From assembly GCF_910592395.1 (NCBI RefSeq), contig NC_088318.1, forward strand, positions 15,376,349-15,440,348: 64,000 nt of DNA, written 5' to 3'. The stretch comes from Lineus longissimus (lineage: Eukaryota > Nemertea > Pilidiophora > Heteronemertea > Lineidae). Under the pieces are notes generated by a model. The model saw nothing but the letters and a program-made list of their open reading frames with translations, did not search any database and was not told where the DNA came from. Shown in pieces: positions 1-14,500 of the stretch (positions within the stretch are counted from its first letter, which is position 1; each line of letters starts with the position of its first letter). The translations under genes were made by a program, and so were the position numbers.

Positions 1-907
1 CATAGTTTACACTCTAACGGCCAATTTACGCCATATGACCTCTGTGACCTTGAAAAGTAGGTCAAATTGAAAACCCGTAAGACATGTGATGTATTCTTCC
101 TAAGAGTACCTACCATAAAAATTTTATCGAAAACAAGTCACTTATAAGCGAGATATCACACTTTTTAGATATCCACTTTTGGCCCCCTGGTGGCAAAGTT
201 GAGAATCAGATCAAACTGAAATTCAGCACCAGAGGCTATGTGATATAGGGGGTTATATGTACCAAGTTTCAAGTTCATAGCTTTAGTGGTTAAGAAACGT
301 GCCATAGTTTACACTCTAACGACCAATTTACGCCATATGACCTCTGTGACCTTGAAAAGTAGGTCAAATTAAAAAACCCGTAAGATATGTGATGTATTCT
401 TCCTAAGAGTACCTACCATGAAAATTTTATCGAAAATAATTCACTTATAAGCGAGATATAACACTTTTTAGATTTCCACTTTTGGCCCCCTGGTGGCAAA
501 GTTGAGAATCAGATCAAACTGAAATTCAGTACCAGAGGCTATGTGATATAGCGGGTTATATGTACTAAGTTTCAAGTTCATAGCTTTAGTGGTTAAGAAA
601 CGTGCCATAGTTTACACTCTAACGGCCAATTTATGCCATATGACCTCTGTGAACTTAAAAAGTAGGTCAAATTAAAAACCCGTACGATATAAGATGTATA
701 TTTGCTATGAGTACCTACAACACAAGTTTCATCGAAAACAAGTCACTAATAAGCGAGATATCACACTTTTTAGATATCGACATTTGGCCCCCTGGTGGCC
801 AAGTTGAGAATCAGATCGGACCGAAATTCAGTGTCAGAGGTCACCTGACCTAGGGGGTGCTGTGTACAAAGTTTCAAGTTCATAGCCCTAGCGGTTAAGA
901 AACGTGC
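1..907 (+). repeat. Three tandem ~303-bp units of a dispersed element
   Basis: Three near-identical units begin with the same word (catagtttacactctaac) at 1, 303 and 606, giving a period of about 303 bp. The first unit is cut by the window edge or begins there. Each unit has a TGACCT/AGGTCA cluster near its start, the word ggccccctggtgg about 146 bp later, and ends in a version of gttaagaaacgtgcc. Units 1 and 2 are closer to each other than to unit 3. The same unit plan recurs at 32.4-33.2 kb inside a DDX1 intron, so this is a dispersed repeat and not a local satellite. No coding capacity was seen. A non-autonomous element is the likely nature; the superfamily is an inference. Confidence 0.9.
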
Positions 908-1005
908 CACTGTTTTTGAAATAGGATACGACGACGGACGACGGACGACGGACGACGGACGACGGACACTGCGGTATTACATAGACTCCCCTACGGTGAG
1001 CCAAA
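908..1005 (+). repeat. GACGGAC-type microsatellite tail of the dispersed element
   Basis: Directly after the third unit the sequence becomes repeats of gacggac/acgacgg (about 930-970). It ends in a non-repetitive tail with ggtgagccaaaaat. The same order, unit then ACG-rich microsatellite then a tail with ggtgagctaaaa, is seen at 33.2-33.33 kb. This fits a conserved 3' end for the element family. Confidence 0.75.
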
Positions 1006-4000
1006 AATCATAACTTGCTCCGGAACGAATGTTATATGAGTATGATTATATAAATCATCATGATTTAGGGGATTTTTCATTCATGATGTCCTTCGATCGT
1101 GGTACGGATGTATTTTCCTTGAAATGTGTTAACTCTGACATTTGCCTCAAAGAGTGACCTTCTGATTACTGATGTTGATTTTCATTAGCCTTGTTCCTCT
1201 CGTGAGCTGAGAGAAAGTTTTGATTAGAGGTTCCCTGTCCACCACTGCAGTCATGGAGCTGTCATCCACCACAGTCCTTGAGTGAGATTTTCTTCAGGCC
1301 ATACTGATACATATATGCAAAATTTGTTATCAAGTTTTTTTGGCTCATCCTTATATTATCTCAGTACCTGACGTCTGTTAGGCTAGTACTTGAAACGCTA
1401 ATAAGGCTGGAACATCTTTTAAGACAGAAGAAACGTAGAATTTAATGCTGTCACGACAGATCCTTGACACCAACTGGCGACATCTGCTAAGTCCATCAGT
1501 TCTGATAAGACTCTCCACCGATTACCTTTACACTGTCACACCTGACACGTAATTATAGGTAGACACAGAGTTGATTGGAATTTAGACTTCGTGTTAAATG
1601 TAATCAAATTGTAAGCTACCTCTTACACCTGATCGTGGGTTGAATTTAATCTCTTAAGACAGCCAACACCAGAGAAGGAGCCGTTGTGATCTGTATGATC
1701 AAATTTGACGCGTTCTGAGGATCTTAATTTCAGATTAGCTGCAGGACAGTCATATTTATTTCATACTTGAGTGTTATAATGTTTGATCATCCATCAACAA
1801 CCGATCATCTGATTTTGATGTTGCTTAACTTCATTGACGGGGCTGTATACATCATTTCAACTCTGTAAAGGAGATTTTCTCCGGAGGGTGGATCGATGGC
1901 TTCACGTCTCTTACAGAGAGTATGATACATTGATGTTCAAATATGACTCATCAAGGTGCATGATACCATGATGCATAAGGCTGATGCACTTAAAGAACCT
2001 CCCTCTCTCTGTCTGTGGTCATGGTGCCGATCAAGGAATGAATGTCAGGCTTCTCATCCTCTTTTTGTAGATGCCTAGTCTCTCACCAACATCAAGTAGC
2101 AAATGAGCATAAATAGTACACTACATTGTGTCGGTCTTCAGCTGTTCTGGAATGGCAAGGATGGAGAAGATACCATCCCTCACCCACGCCATTCACATCA
2201 GGACTATTACTTTGTCCCTCATGGCTTCGATTGGATATATTTGTACTTGACGCCATAGATTCTCCCAAATTAGCTACAAGACGTGCCTGGCGTTACAAAT
2301 GACCAGATTAGAATAGCAACTGAGCCAAATGACCAATCACCTCACAACAGCTCTGACACTGGAATGAGACGTTGTGGTGCAAGTCCAAAAGTAATTTCAT
2401 TGATTTTATTGTCTCGTTCTCACACTTTAAACAGGATCATGAAATTGTACATTGACTAACGTCAGTTTTTTTACTGTTACTGTAAACTGTGAAGTTTATG
2501 TTGCCGGATTATTTCCATGATCAAAACACTATCTATTCCCCCATCACCAATTCTAACCTACTACACTAAGTCCATTTTCATACTGAGCCCTAAAACACAT
2601 CCCTAATTGCAGTAACTTGTTTACGATAATTCTTGTTTGGCGCCGGACTGATCCTTACAGCGTCTAACTTCTCGTGACAAGAAGAATACAATTGGGCGCA
2701 CCATTAGCAAGAATTAGCTTAAACATGCAAAAACATTGATTAGAGTCGGAGAAGATAGGAGTTGGAGCAGATAATTGTAAAGAAATTGTGAACACGAGAC
2801 AGCTTTTTTAAAAAGTTTCCTACAGTCTATTTCCAAAAAAAAGAAAAAGAAAATATGTCAGTATGATAAATACTGATCATTATATTTTCAAAAATGACTT
2901 CATCATCAACATCACCAGCAGCAACATCAGTTTCAGCATTGCTGAATAAATCTGGTCTTTACCGCTCAAACTTGGTCTCTTGTCCTGTGCCGAGTGTCGA
3001 CTACGACCAAGGAAGTACAGGTTTAACATTGACTGCGAAAAAAGTATTGAACATGAAAAGAACACACCCCGAGGTCGAAAAAACATACGGACATTTCCTT
3101 TCAAAAGGAGAAACCATGAAATAAATCTGCCAAGAAATGTGAGAAGTCTTTTCCCATCCCCAGAAGACTCAATACAAGACAACAATAACTCTGTCCTTGT
3201 TGAAGGAAACCACGGACAGCAGAATCCAGAAATAAATAACAGGCGCTATATACATCAATATTCCCAGCCCCCACACTCTTCTGATCGCCAGGGAAACTCT
3301 TGTTTGTGAACCAAAGAGTAATCAACAATGGACATGATCATGACGGAGCAAAAAAACACTCTTAGCATGTTTGTCACAATATTAATGAGATTTTTATGAG
3401 GGTAACGACATGTACTGGAAGACATTAAGAGAAGTTTACATGGTCATAAATACACGCTTAGTTGGTAATGTCATTTATCAGGTCCTCACTTCAAATGGCC
3501 AAAATAAACATAGGGAAGGAGGAAAGACTTCACAAGATCTGTATGCCATGAGCGTAACAGCATGCTCGTTTGAGGGAAAATTTCTTTTAAGTGAATAGCC
3601 GGAGAGATGTACTTCAACCATTGGCGCTTTTGCCTGGGATTTCTGCTAGTCTTCTTGGACATTGGTCATTGCTGGTGTCCTACTTCCCAAAAATATACAA
3701 ATGCAGTCTCCAATTTCATTCCATTTCGTAGTAGCCAGAATGCCATGAGCAGCTTGCCTTGTCACATGGTCTACCATTATCTAACAGTCATCTGGACACA
3801 AGATGTGTATTTGCCTTCAAATTGATCTAAGTAGATACATCGCAAATATCTCTTAGGGAAACCATACTAACAAGAGATACAAAACCAGTAAATGAGCTTG
3901 TCCACACACGTGAATCAGTGGTCTCTAGCCAATAACATCACTGACCGCTGACACTGACACAAAGTTACACGTAAATAGAATCAACACTACACATTAAAGG

Positions 4001-5381
4001 TGCTGATTCATTAGCCTCAGCTTACAAACACTTGTTTTTCTCCAAGTATGGGAGACGTGGGATGTATTTTTTATGAGGGACGAAGTTGACAGCTGAGACA
4101 CGCAGGAGGTCACACCAACGATGATATTGACAAGTATGCCAGAGGCGGCAATGCCTTTGAAGCAGATCTCTGTCTGTGTGCCATCCATGAAGAGAGTGAT
4201 AAATTTCAGAATCACATGGGGTTTCAATTCTCTTCTTCTTCTTCAGCATTTGCTCTGAATTTGGGGTTGCAATTCTCTACTTCTTCTGCCCGGTTGAGTT
4301 GAATGAAAACAATTATTCCACAGCTATCATGTCACTTTTTGTGGAACATATTTCAAATTTGGTTCCTCAGAATGTATTTATCAGTGTTGAAGCTTACAAC
4401 ATCACTAGAGTTAGCTTAAATGCTACTAAGATCACATGGAATATGATTTTTACACAATTACGGAAATCCCAAGAAGCAAATTGACGATCGTGACTAATGC
4501 TCTAAAATTGTTGGCAGTCACAAAAAATACAAACAAATGAGACAGAAAATCGAACTTATTTGAGAATCATGGCGTAAAAATGCATTCTGTGCCAGAATTG
4601 ATTGGTAGATGTCAACAATATATCTGAGAGTGATTGAATGACTACTTCTAGCGAACAACTGAATAACTGGGCTTATACGCTTATAGTGGCAGAAAACTGA
4701 CACACGGACCATGTAAACGCTTAATTTTCGCAAGCATTTTATGAAAGATCATGGAATGGTATGAAAATTGATAAATTTTCAGTCATGCTTTATTCATCTC
4801 TCGTCACAAAGGTTAAACTTGTACAGATAGTATTACGGTACAGATAATATTACTACAGATAGGATTTCATGTTCCTCATTGAACTCTGGTTATAAAAAAA
4901 GTATTTCTCGGGAAACCACTCCCAACAAACAGTTCATCAGCTTTATTTTCAAAGGTTTGGATCAGTTGGCATTAAGAACACAAGGGGTCTCCATGACAAT
5001 GTCCAAGCTATTACTTAATTGGCAATTCTACCTATTTGGAAGACTGAGGCACAACAAAACAAAACTACAGTCATACTAATAAAAATGATGGCCAGCTTTG
5101 CCACACATTTAATCATGGGAACCTTTTCACTCAATCTTAGCTAATCACACATCTAAAGGCCATCCAATTAGAGAGATACTCAGCAGACGAGAATGAACAT
5201 ACAAGATAACATGTATATGCTTTCAACTGAAAACAACAGCATTGTAAACGAACCACTCATCAGAAACTTCTCTTTTGTTTCCTCAACATTTTTGCCTGAA
5301 TCTTTTACTACCATCAAGCAAGGAGATGGCTATACAACGATTTTATCAATTTTTGATCACGCCCAAAAGGATCAAAGCACA
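1006..5381. other. Intergenic, no gene recognised
   Basis: AT-rich sequence with frequent stops in all frames. The longest open stretches (about 100 codons near 2.9-3.3 kb on both strands) resemble no family I know and have no convincing splice signals. I see no RNA gene or mobile-element core here. Confidence 0.5.
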
Positions 5382-5590
5382 TGCCACAGAAAACTGTAGT
5401 TCATCTGGTGAATAGTTCTGCAATACAGACGGGAAAGTAAATTCCAAGATGGCTGCCTGGCAGTCATATTGGATACTGGTTCAGACTACTCTCCAACCCC
5501 ACCCCATCATGCCACAGGAAACTGAAGCCCATCTGATGACTTGTTCTGCAATACAGTCAGGAATGTGTTATCCAATATGGCTGCATGTTA
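5382..5590 (+). repeat. Two-copy ~128-bp direct repeat related to the dispersed element
   Basis: The segments starting at 5384 and 5512 share ccacag(g/a)aaactg, then ttctgcaatacag, then ccaagatggctgc or ccaatatggctgc, with a period of 128 bp. The word caagatggctgcctggc also occurs in the element inside the DDX1 intron near 32.78 kb, so this is probably a decayed fragment of the same or a related repeat. Confidence 0.6.
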
Positions 5591-8500
5591 AATTCTTCTC
5601 TTCTCTTTTCTTTACAACTCCTTTATCATTTATGGCGCAGCCATTAAATTTACTAATTCATAATCTAACTGTCATTTCGCCGGTCACTCGCTGAATTGAC
5701 TTGCATTTTATTTGAAGTGAGTGTCAGTGATTGCTGTAGTGTAATGGTTTTTAGTAAACATCAGTTCAAGCAAAAATCTATATGGCCCAAATGACTAATT
5801 TGAGAATAAGAACATCAAACTCTAATGAGAAAAGTTTAAAAATGATTATTTCACGAGGAAAGTGACAAACAGATGATTGAAGAGCCTCATCAAAACCTCA
5901 TCTAAATACCACAAATTTCATGGAGTAATTATTTTGTATCAGATATTATCAGATAATATACTGAATTTTTTATCAGGAAATGTCCAATATAATAGTGATT
6001 GATACGTCAATTCTTAAAAATGCCCAGAAACTAGACGTTTTAAAACCAACTGAAGATATTTGTTACTTCCAACCTGTCTGGGTTTAATCTTTTATTGGAT
6101 TATATTACAAAGTCACAGTCTTTAAAAAACCTCTTCTGTGAGTTAGTGAGTTGATTTTGGCCTCAAGTCTGAAATTAGACCCAACACCAAAGGATTTGGC
6201 TCAAAAAAGAACAAGGATTTCACAAATAAATCCACTATCTTGACTCGCATGGTTTTAATACTTCCAATGTAGAATACTGATGAGATGAAAAGACCTTGGT
6301 GGATAAGGTGACAAACTACAAAAGGCAAATTACGCCAAGAACTATCTCCTCGGACAATCACAGTAAAAGGAAAATGTTCTCATAAGCTCCTGAACCATCA
6401 GTAAAACTACACTCTGACGATACTACCTCTAACGGCGAGTATAAATATTGAGTCGTTCACAAGCTCCAGCAGAATAGGTTCAACCAGCGTTGTGATCGCA
6501 TAACTAGTGAATGTGTTCGATAGATTTGGAGGCATGGGTATAAAATTGACTGCAGCAGTTGAGTGCTGCATTCTGTGGATTGTAACCATGAAGGATAGTA
6601 GTCGATGATACTGAAGTCATAAGGTTCCTGATGTTCAAAAGCAATTCATTACCTGATGCTAAGGTTACTGGGCTGTAGCTAATACATAAGGTAGCTAAGT
6701 AATCTATTGTACCAATTTTATCATGAGATAACTTTTGTCTGCTTTCTTTGAAACATTTTAGTGGTACCAGAGCAGAGGATATTATTTTGTAGCTGCTAAG
6801 GAGTAAACAGAATTATTTTATAGGAATAGATTATGTATCAGTCTTTATTGGGATACTCAACGTGTTGGAAATAGTAAACTACTGGATACAAATGAGACTT
6901 AACATAATAAGGTAAGGATTCCGTCATTGGACACATGGGAAAAGAAAACTGTCCAGAAATGCATTTCAACTGTCACCCCGCTTTGTGAGATACAATTTCA
7001 TTATAGCCAGCATTATAGCTATCAAGGTCAGAAGTACCTTCAATTTTTGCCCTTAAACCATGTTTTTCTACTGTCTTTTGGGTTTTTTTTAAACCACGTT
7101 GATCAAGAAGCTCTAAATTAGTCACAACAAATAAAAAACTGCATAATCTGCCCACAGGTTCCTAACATCAATCCTGATACTGAGGAAGCCAATTCATTTT
7201 CTGACCTCGAGTGAATAATAGATTTAGAGTGTCTAGGGTCGTGATAAACCCATGTAGAAAAAAACAAATTAAATTGGCAAGTACCGAAGGTTAGACTAGC
7301 AAAGTAATTTCTCCTGGGAACATTGTCTCTATAACAATGGACAGTCTTTCAAACTATCTGGAGTCTCTTTTAAGCAAGATGAAACTATTGATGTATTATG
7401 TCCCCTCTGAAAATACAACATAAGAAACAAACTGAAGCCTCTTTTAAGCGAGATAAAAGTAGTTATATTTTTTGTCCAATCTGAGAATACTGCATACAAT
7501 ATGAAATAAAGAAGATACTTGAGTTAATGAAGTGATGTCAGCCAAAGTTACATTCCAATTTGAAAAGATGTTATTCATGTAATGAAGCAAACAAAAACAA
7601 AAGATAACGATCAAACGGCACGGCATATCACCATTACTGCATGGTTCAGAAAGGACAGAACAATATTTGTTTGAAATTAGGTTTGCTTCTGGTCTGATTC
7701 TCCTGTTCTTGCACCTAACCTCTTGATAAAGGAATCAACCAAATTCCTTTACTTCTCGTTGAGTTTGTTAACAACTTATTAACCCACCATCCAACATTCT
7801 CAACCATGAAAAGGTAGATATTTTTATCAATGAATTGCAACACATTGCCACAAAATCTTTTATCACTTACAATTGGGCTTCGGTAAAGAAGAAGAAATAA
7901 AGATCTGTAATAGAAGGGTGTGTATAAAAGTGGAAGTATAACATTAAAGGCACCTGCAGTCAATGATGAGTTTTATTTTCATTAATGTTTGCCTACTCCG
8001 AAGGAGTATTTACTGGCAGCTTTGCATAAAAGCAATCTGCATGCCATTTGGGATAGGAAAAACTTCATTTTACTTGATTAATGTAAAATGATAAATTGGG
8101 ACAAATAATTAATATTCTGTCAAAATGAATGAGCCAAGTGATGCGAGAAGAGAGAGAAGTGTACTCATGGGAGATGACAAGACAAGACTATAGGCAATTT
8201 CAAGAGAAACTGACACTGCACTGAACAATAAGGCTATTATAGCAAGAACATCCAAACAGTAGTTTGCGCGGGCAAAAACGATGCAGATAGAATGTTGATG
8301 AACGGACTACAGAAGCAAAGTAGATAAGATCGCTCAGCAATTCCACTAGGCTCCAGACTCCGAGCAAGCAGCTCCTGGTTCCTTCAGGCAATGAAGTACA
8401 TTTGGCACCTGCATGATTAACGACCACCAGTTATGAGCCAAAGTGGGCTAACATAGAACCTACAGCGTGAAAAATAGCCTTGCTGCAATATCTACTGCCG

Positions 8501-11500
8501 ACGCCAGCTAAAGCTTGGCACAAACAGAGGTAGATGTATTTAAATCCTAAATTGAGGGAAAAACTAATGTTTTGTTACTAACATTAGCTATACATGTATC
8601 CTACCGTGTCGAAAAATGACATAGTCACCAGTGGTAACATCCAAACTGGTGCTATCATTGCTCAGATGAGCACAATGCAGCAACCACAGCCAAGTAAAAT
8701 TACTGACAATTATATTTTTATACTCAGTTTTTGGAACTCTGGAACACAGAGCCAAAAATGATGTGGACTATACATTTATGAATGGACTATTGATGGAACT
8801 ATGAAATTTCTCACGTCCCTTACAAAAAGAAAACTAGCACACATTTCCTTCCTAAGACGTGTCTTTCCCAGTGACATCAGGGCCAGCAAGAAATTACCCT
8901 CAAGTATACATCCATTTGACAAATTGTCCTCATAAAAAATATCATAATTGACTTGTTCTTGTCAGCTGCTGCTATGGAGACAAGGAGAAAGAAACAGCAA
9001 GAAGTGTTTTGCCTGTACATCATATCACCTGTCAGCCTTGAGAAAAATAATAGGCAGTTTGTATCCTGAAACAGGGCATCGCTGTCGGGGACTTCCATGA
9101 TAAAGCACCATCATTGTCATACAATGTTTTTTTCTCTCATAGAGTAGACACATGTTTACAACGTAGACATACTGCTGCCTAGAGGAAAAAATATTGTATC
9201 GGGGATATTGTAAAAAGTTTTCCCCCCACACACACACACAGAAGCTGAACAGGATACATTTAGATATTTGGATGATATACGGTGCCACTCCATCTTTAGC
9301 AATGCATGGTTTCATTTTTCAGTTTCAGCACCATATCTGAAATGTACAATGACACATCCCTTTTTGATGTACCCACGCAAATCAGGTCATTCAACACCTT
9401 CATTGTAGTTCAGTAATAGCACCCCCGCACTTTCCAAATTGCTGGGTGATCCACGGTTAGATAACATTCAACAGGCAAACTTCTCCATCTCATTGTTCAC
9501 ATAATTTGCTGTGTTTTATCACAAGAAGCCATTATTCTTTAAACCTCAGTGGCAACATCATCCCTGGTTGACATGGTTACCACTGGCAGCAAAAAGCATA
9601 ACGAGCCTTATTGTCAAAGACTTGAAGGGAGACTTTAGGCATTGGCAAACATGCCGTAGGTAGGTGTTAGCTTTTAAAAATGCCAGATGTCCCAACTTGC
9701 AGCAAATCCAGTTCAAATCTCAGTAACCCTACTAGATGGGACCTGTTACAAAACAATGCTAATGCTCCCATGTACAGAATAAAACCCTGCAGGAAGTCAT
9801 CAGGGACAGGTTCCTTTAGAAAATTGGTGCAATTCATTATTATTTTGCTTTCCACTGACTTTGGGGAGAACATTTCTTCTGATTGAGCCAATCTTCCTTT
9901 GTCTGCATTGGAGTGGGAGTGGTAGGGGGAAGGTTCAAATTCACTTGACCCACTTACAGTACACCCATTTTACATATCTTACCCAAATAAGTTCAATTCC
10001 CACCTATATGATATGCAGTCTTGGCTCATTAAAAGGACTGTTTGAACTCAGAGCTCTATGTGTCAAGATGGTTTTGCGATGCCATTTTTCCCCATATAGA
10101 CACTTTTCCCAAACTATGGAAAAGTAAGGCACACACATTATTGATACAATCAAACTGAGGATGGAACACCAGTGTACTGACCCCCAAGTTATTTTTACAT
10201 GCTATACTCGACAAAAGGCAAGTTACGGCACTGATGAAGAGCTGAAGTTCGAACAAATGCCCTTCAGCAAGAAAATATATTTGAAATAACCCTTAAAACA
10301 ACAGGGTTGTCCAAACTGAATTAAACATATGCACAAGTAGCAATTTCATAAAACCGTGACAAAATTGCCCGGTTTACAGAATAAACTTCGCTCGTTGAAA
10401 CCACATAACGTGGTTAAGTGCCATTATTGTTTGATTCAGCAAAATACTTCAGACAATTGTGACGCCAACATATCACTTATTAGTGTTACAAATGTATGTG
10501 TTCTTGCTCATTCCAACCCATATCACACACCTGCTTAGGAATGCTTTTATCCATAACATACCCCAGGATACACTTCAGTATAATTGAGTATGATATGAAC
10601 AATTAATTTGAATGATTGATCTGTCTGGAAAGAGAGAATTAAGAAAACTTGGGGGTCATTCCGATGTGTGTAGTGTTTAACAGCTGATTATATGAGGACA
10701 ATACATAAGCTGGAGTCACTGCTGCACTTTTGATCTATCTAGGTTCTTTGTTTTTACTGCACACATGAAACATGAAACATGACTTACAACATTACGTGCC
10801 CAGACACTGGTTGCCGTCGTTTAAAAAAAAAGAAGAGCTTAACTTGTAGCAAATTGCTATCCAAGGGCAAATAAACGTGGTAATCTAAAAGATTTGTTTT
10901 GTAAGCTTTTGTTATTTTGGCACCAGGGACCTGATCCACCACATCAATGACACTACCCACTGGCTGCAATGTCCTGGAATGAAGCGTTGACTATGTGCTC
11001 ATCAAGAGCACTTTCAACTGTCAGACTGATCCTGACGTGTAATGTTATTAGCAAATATCTTCATTTCGAGGATTTCGAGTGAGTAGCACCAGGGTGCCCA
11101 CTCCTTCTGCCCCTGAACTAGATAATCATACCCCCAGAGCAAGAAAGAAATTGGAATTACTGCTGTCTAATCCAATTCATCTCAATTTTTTCTGTACATA
11201 ATTCACTGTACTCCCTTCTGTTGTTTTTCAACTAGCAAAGCAATCAGAAAATGCTTTCACTTCGTTTGACAGAGATACAGCTCAAAGTAAAGAAGATTCT
11301 TGAGATCAGCAATTGGCTCAGTTTGCAGAGAGATCGGATTGAGCAAAAGCCCTGGGCTTACTTTAGTTCTCAATTCCACAACCTTATCTTCAACGATAGG
11401 TAAAAGGAGAAGGCATTCACCGTTTATTCCCCATGGCATGCCTGATAAGTTTTTCATGGTAGATTTCAAAGCAGAGCCAATGTATGTCCTTTTAACAGTG

Positions 11501-14500
11501 AGAAACTTTACTGCTGGTCGGTGGTGATGGTATAACCCGAAGAGATATTTCGGTATTTGTGTCCTCAGGACTTCTCTACCAAAGAGCCAAGGAATTTCGA
11601 ATGGAACTTTCACAACAGGTAAATCCCAACTTTAGGGTATTTTTAGTACCTCCTTCATTAAGATTAACTAAACAAATAGGTTTATGTGGTCAGCGAGGGC
11701 CCTCTACATCTCAACTACTTCAAACCTTAAGGAACACTCACAACAATTATACATCACTTGGCTTCCAGTGCTCTGTAAGAGAAGTAACCCATCTGACAAA
11801 GATGATAAATCAACAGGAAAATTGCTCTGACTTTTAAGCATTGTTCACAATGGATGCTACTTATACCAGCTTCTTTTGTAGGTCTACAGCTTCAGTCAAC
11901 ACCCCAGGATAGCTAGCTAACTAGCTCATGAGCATTGTTAGGTTGATTTGCAGCTCTGGAAAAGAGTAATACCCATGGGCCGGCTGCCAAAGCTGGTTGT
12001 TAAACCATAAATCATAGTATCATGCAAAAGGGTACAAATCAAATGACACTGGCTGCCGTTTCTCTTCTCATGTCGCTATTATTGCATGCTGTTGCGTTAA
12101 TTGATAGTTTCCCTTGTATTTCTTGGGGATGGCCAAACCCAAGCAATTAACCAACAAATCAGGTAAAACAATTTCGCCAGAACAACGAAGTGGAAATTGA
12201 GATTTCAATGTCTCAGAACACTTTCAGAAAAATTGTTACCTATCGCTTCACGGAGGGCTTACTCAGCATAAACATCAGGCTGATATACCGTTTATTCTTA
12301 TTTTTTCCATTTTCTAAGGATTTTAGTAATCAAAACTAATATTGTAGTGAGCTGCTGACGACTTGGTCACGATACCTTGAATTACCTGTCTACTCCTTTC
12401 AGGCAAGAGTCCGCGATACCTTTGGCTGAAATGTCATATCTTAAGTGAATGTTTGCTTCGAAGCTATGGTTTTATAACTGTATCTACCATTATACTCATT
12501 GTGTTCTGTTAAGCAAATGCCCAAAAACAGTATAAGTACATATGATATCTAAGAACTGTTTAATAGAAGCAACTTAGTGTTTTGTGCAAAGCAATAAAAC
12601 CCAACAGTAATAGTTTCCAAATAAACTTCTCATCATAGTTCCCAAAGCTAGACTCTAGTAAACAAGACCATCACTCTCATTGCTTTAGGGAAACTAATCT
12701 AGTGTCAGGCTTCCAGATTTGTTAAGAGAGAAACTTTCTACTCCAACTGAAAAGTACTTGAGGGCTAGGGATGTAAATAAATGATAGAAACCTTACCATT
12801 GACACAGTTGAGCAAGGACTGTTCATTGAAAATTGTTATTAACCGTTATCTTTAACCTTTATATGACACCTACCTCTCCGGTTAGCAGCGGAAATATCAG
12901 ATTATATTTTCGTGTTGCCTTAATACGATAAAGCTATTCAGAACCAATTCACTTCTGTTCCTAATGACACTTTGACACTCAGAAACATGAACATTCAGGA
13001 ACATTTCACTTAATAAAGGTTATCAAATACGTCTACTTCCTGTCTTGCCTCAACACAACATATCATAATTGCAAGTTTCTGCAAATCTTAACATATAGAA
13101 TTGTGTCAGAAGTGGGGAAATGGTATCATTTCAACACCCGGACCAAAAAGCAAACTTTATTGATGATTCCAATGCATATTGGTGTCATATGTCATTTTAA
13201 AGATAATGTTGTACACAATCACCATAAGCCAATAACTCATTACCTGCATTTGACTCCAGCAGGCCTACTTTTGCCAGAGCGGGTCACAAACAATGTTATG
13301 ATAGCTTTTAAGCAGTTAAATCAACCAATAATGCATAGAAAAATGTTCAAAAACATTTTAGCTGATAATCATTAAACTGACAAAAAAGAAGCATGTTTTT
13401 GATGTATCGTTCATGTTAGAGCCATTAAGGGAAGCCACAGAAAACTAAAGGAGCATCGGCATGGTACCACACTATATCATAATCACTAAATCACCATCCT
13501 CATTGACAGGGGCTGTCAACTTTTTTAAGATATGAAAGATTATGTAGAAGCTTTTAAATTAGATGGTGTAAATCACGATGAGCAGCCAAAAAACTGTGTT
13601 AAAAGATTTTTTTATATTACACACATTAGATCTCAAACTGAATGTGTTATACCTTTAAGTACCATAATAAAGAGAAATTCTGTGGTATCATTTTTCTACT
13701 AGAAAGATTCTCCATCAACTGGTACTTGTGTTTGAGTCTCTGAATAGTGGAAGTATGCTCGCTTTTTTTGTGCCACCCTGTATAGACCATCAACTGAAGA
13801 CAATCTCTATGAACACAGTTTAGATTACAGACACACTGAGAGGCCAGGAGGAAGAATGTCACCCCCTCAACACATCAACTCCTATTTCAAAGAGTCAGTT
13901 TATCTCTCGTCCATTGTTTAGATAGGTCATGAAATAGGTCTTTCTTTAATGCCATAGCATTATATCTACATGTTATATCAAACATCTTAAATCAGGCAAT
14001 CCAATAAGCAAATGGAATCATAACAAAAATACAGGCAAAGTCAAAGCTCAAATAAAACTGAGATTAAAAATCGCCACCGAGGTAGATTAAAATTTGAATT
14101 TAAATTTCTGATGACAAATATGTAAGTTTTATGTAAATGCAACAAATAATGAGTTATAAGCCTTACACGGGAAAATAAATTGAGGGACGTGACAGAATGT
14201 TGGTGTTAGGAGCCATAGGATTAACTTATTCGTGATCAGTGAGAAATTTTAAAACCATATCGCGGCTAACTTTGTGAACTAAAAGGACTTGTTTTAGCTT
14301 TAAGATCTACAGGAGGATGAAAAAAATGTACACTGTACTTTATATCATGCATCACTCCTAAAAAACTGAGATGATATTCACATGATTTCTTGTACCTGAA
14401 GCTGTGATCAGTACGTTTTTCATTATCTTCACTAGTCAGCCTATCGTGAATAGGCATTTACATATCTGGACACTTCTGCCCTGAAGCAGAAGCATCAATC

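Noticed and set aside
11257-11613. 118-codon minus-strand open frame with an open plus-strand partner
   Set aside because: No recognisable domain, no flanking splice signals and no neighbouring exons; probably chance or a very old relic.
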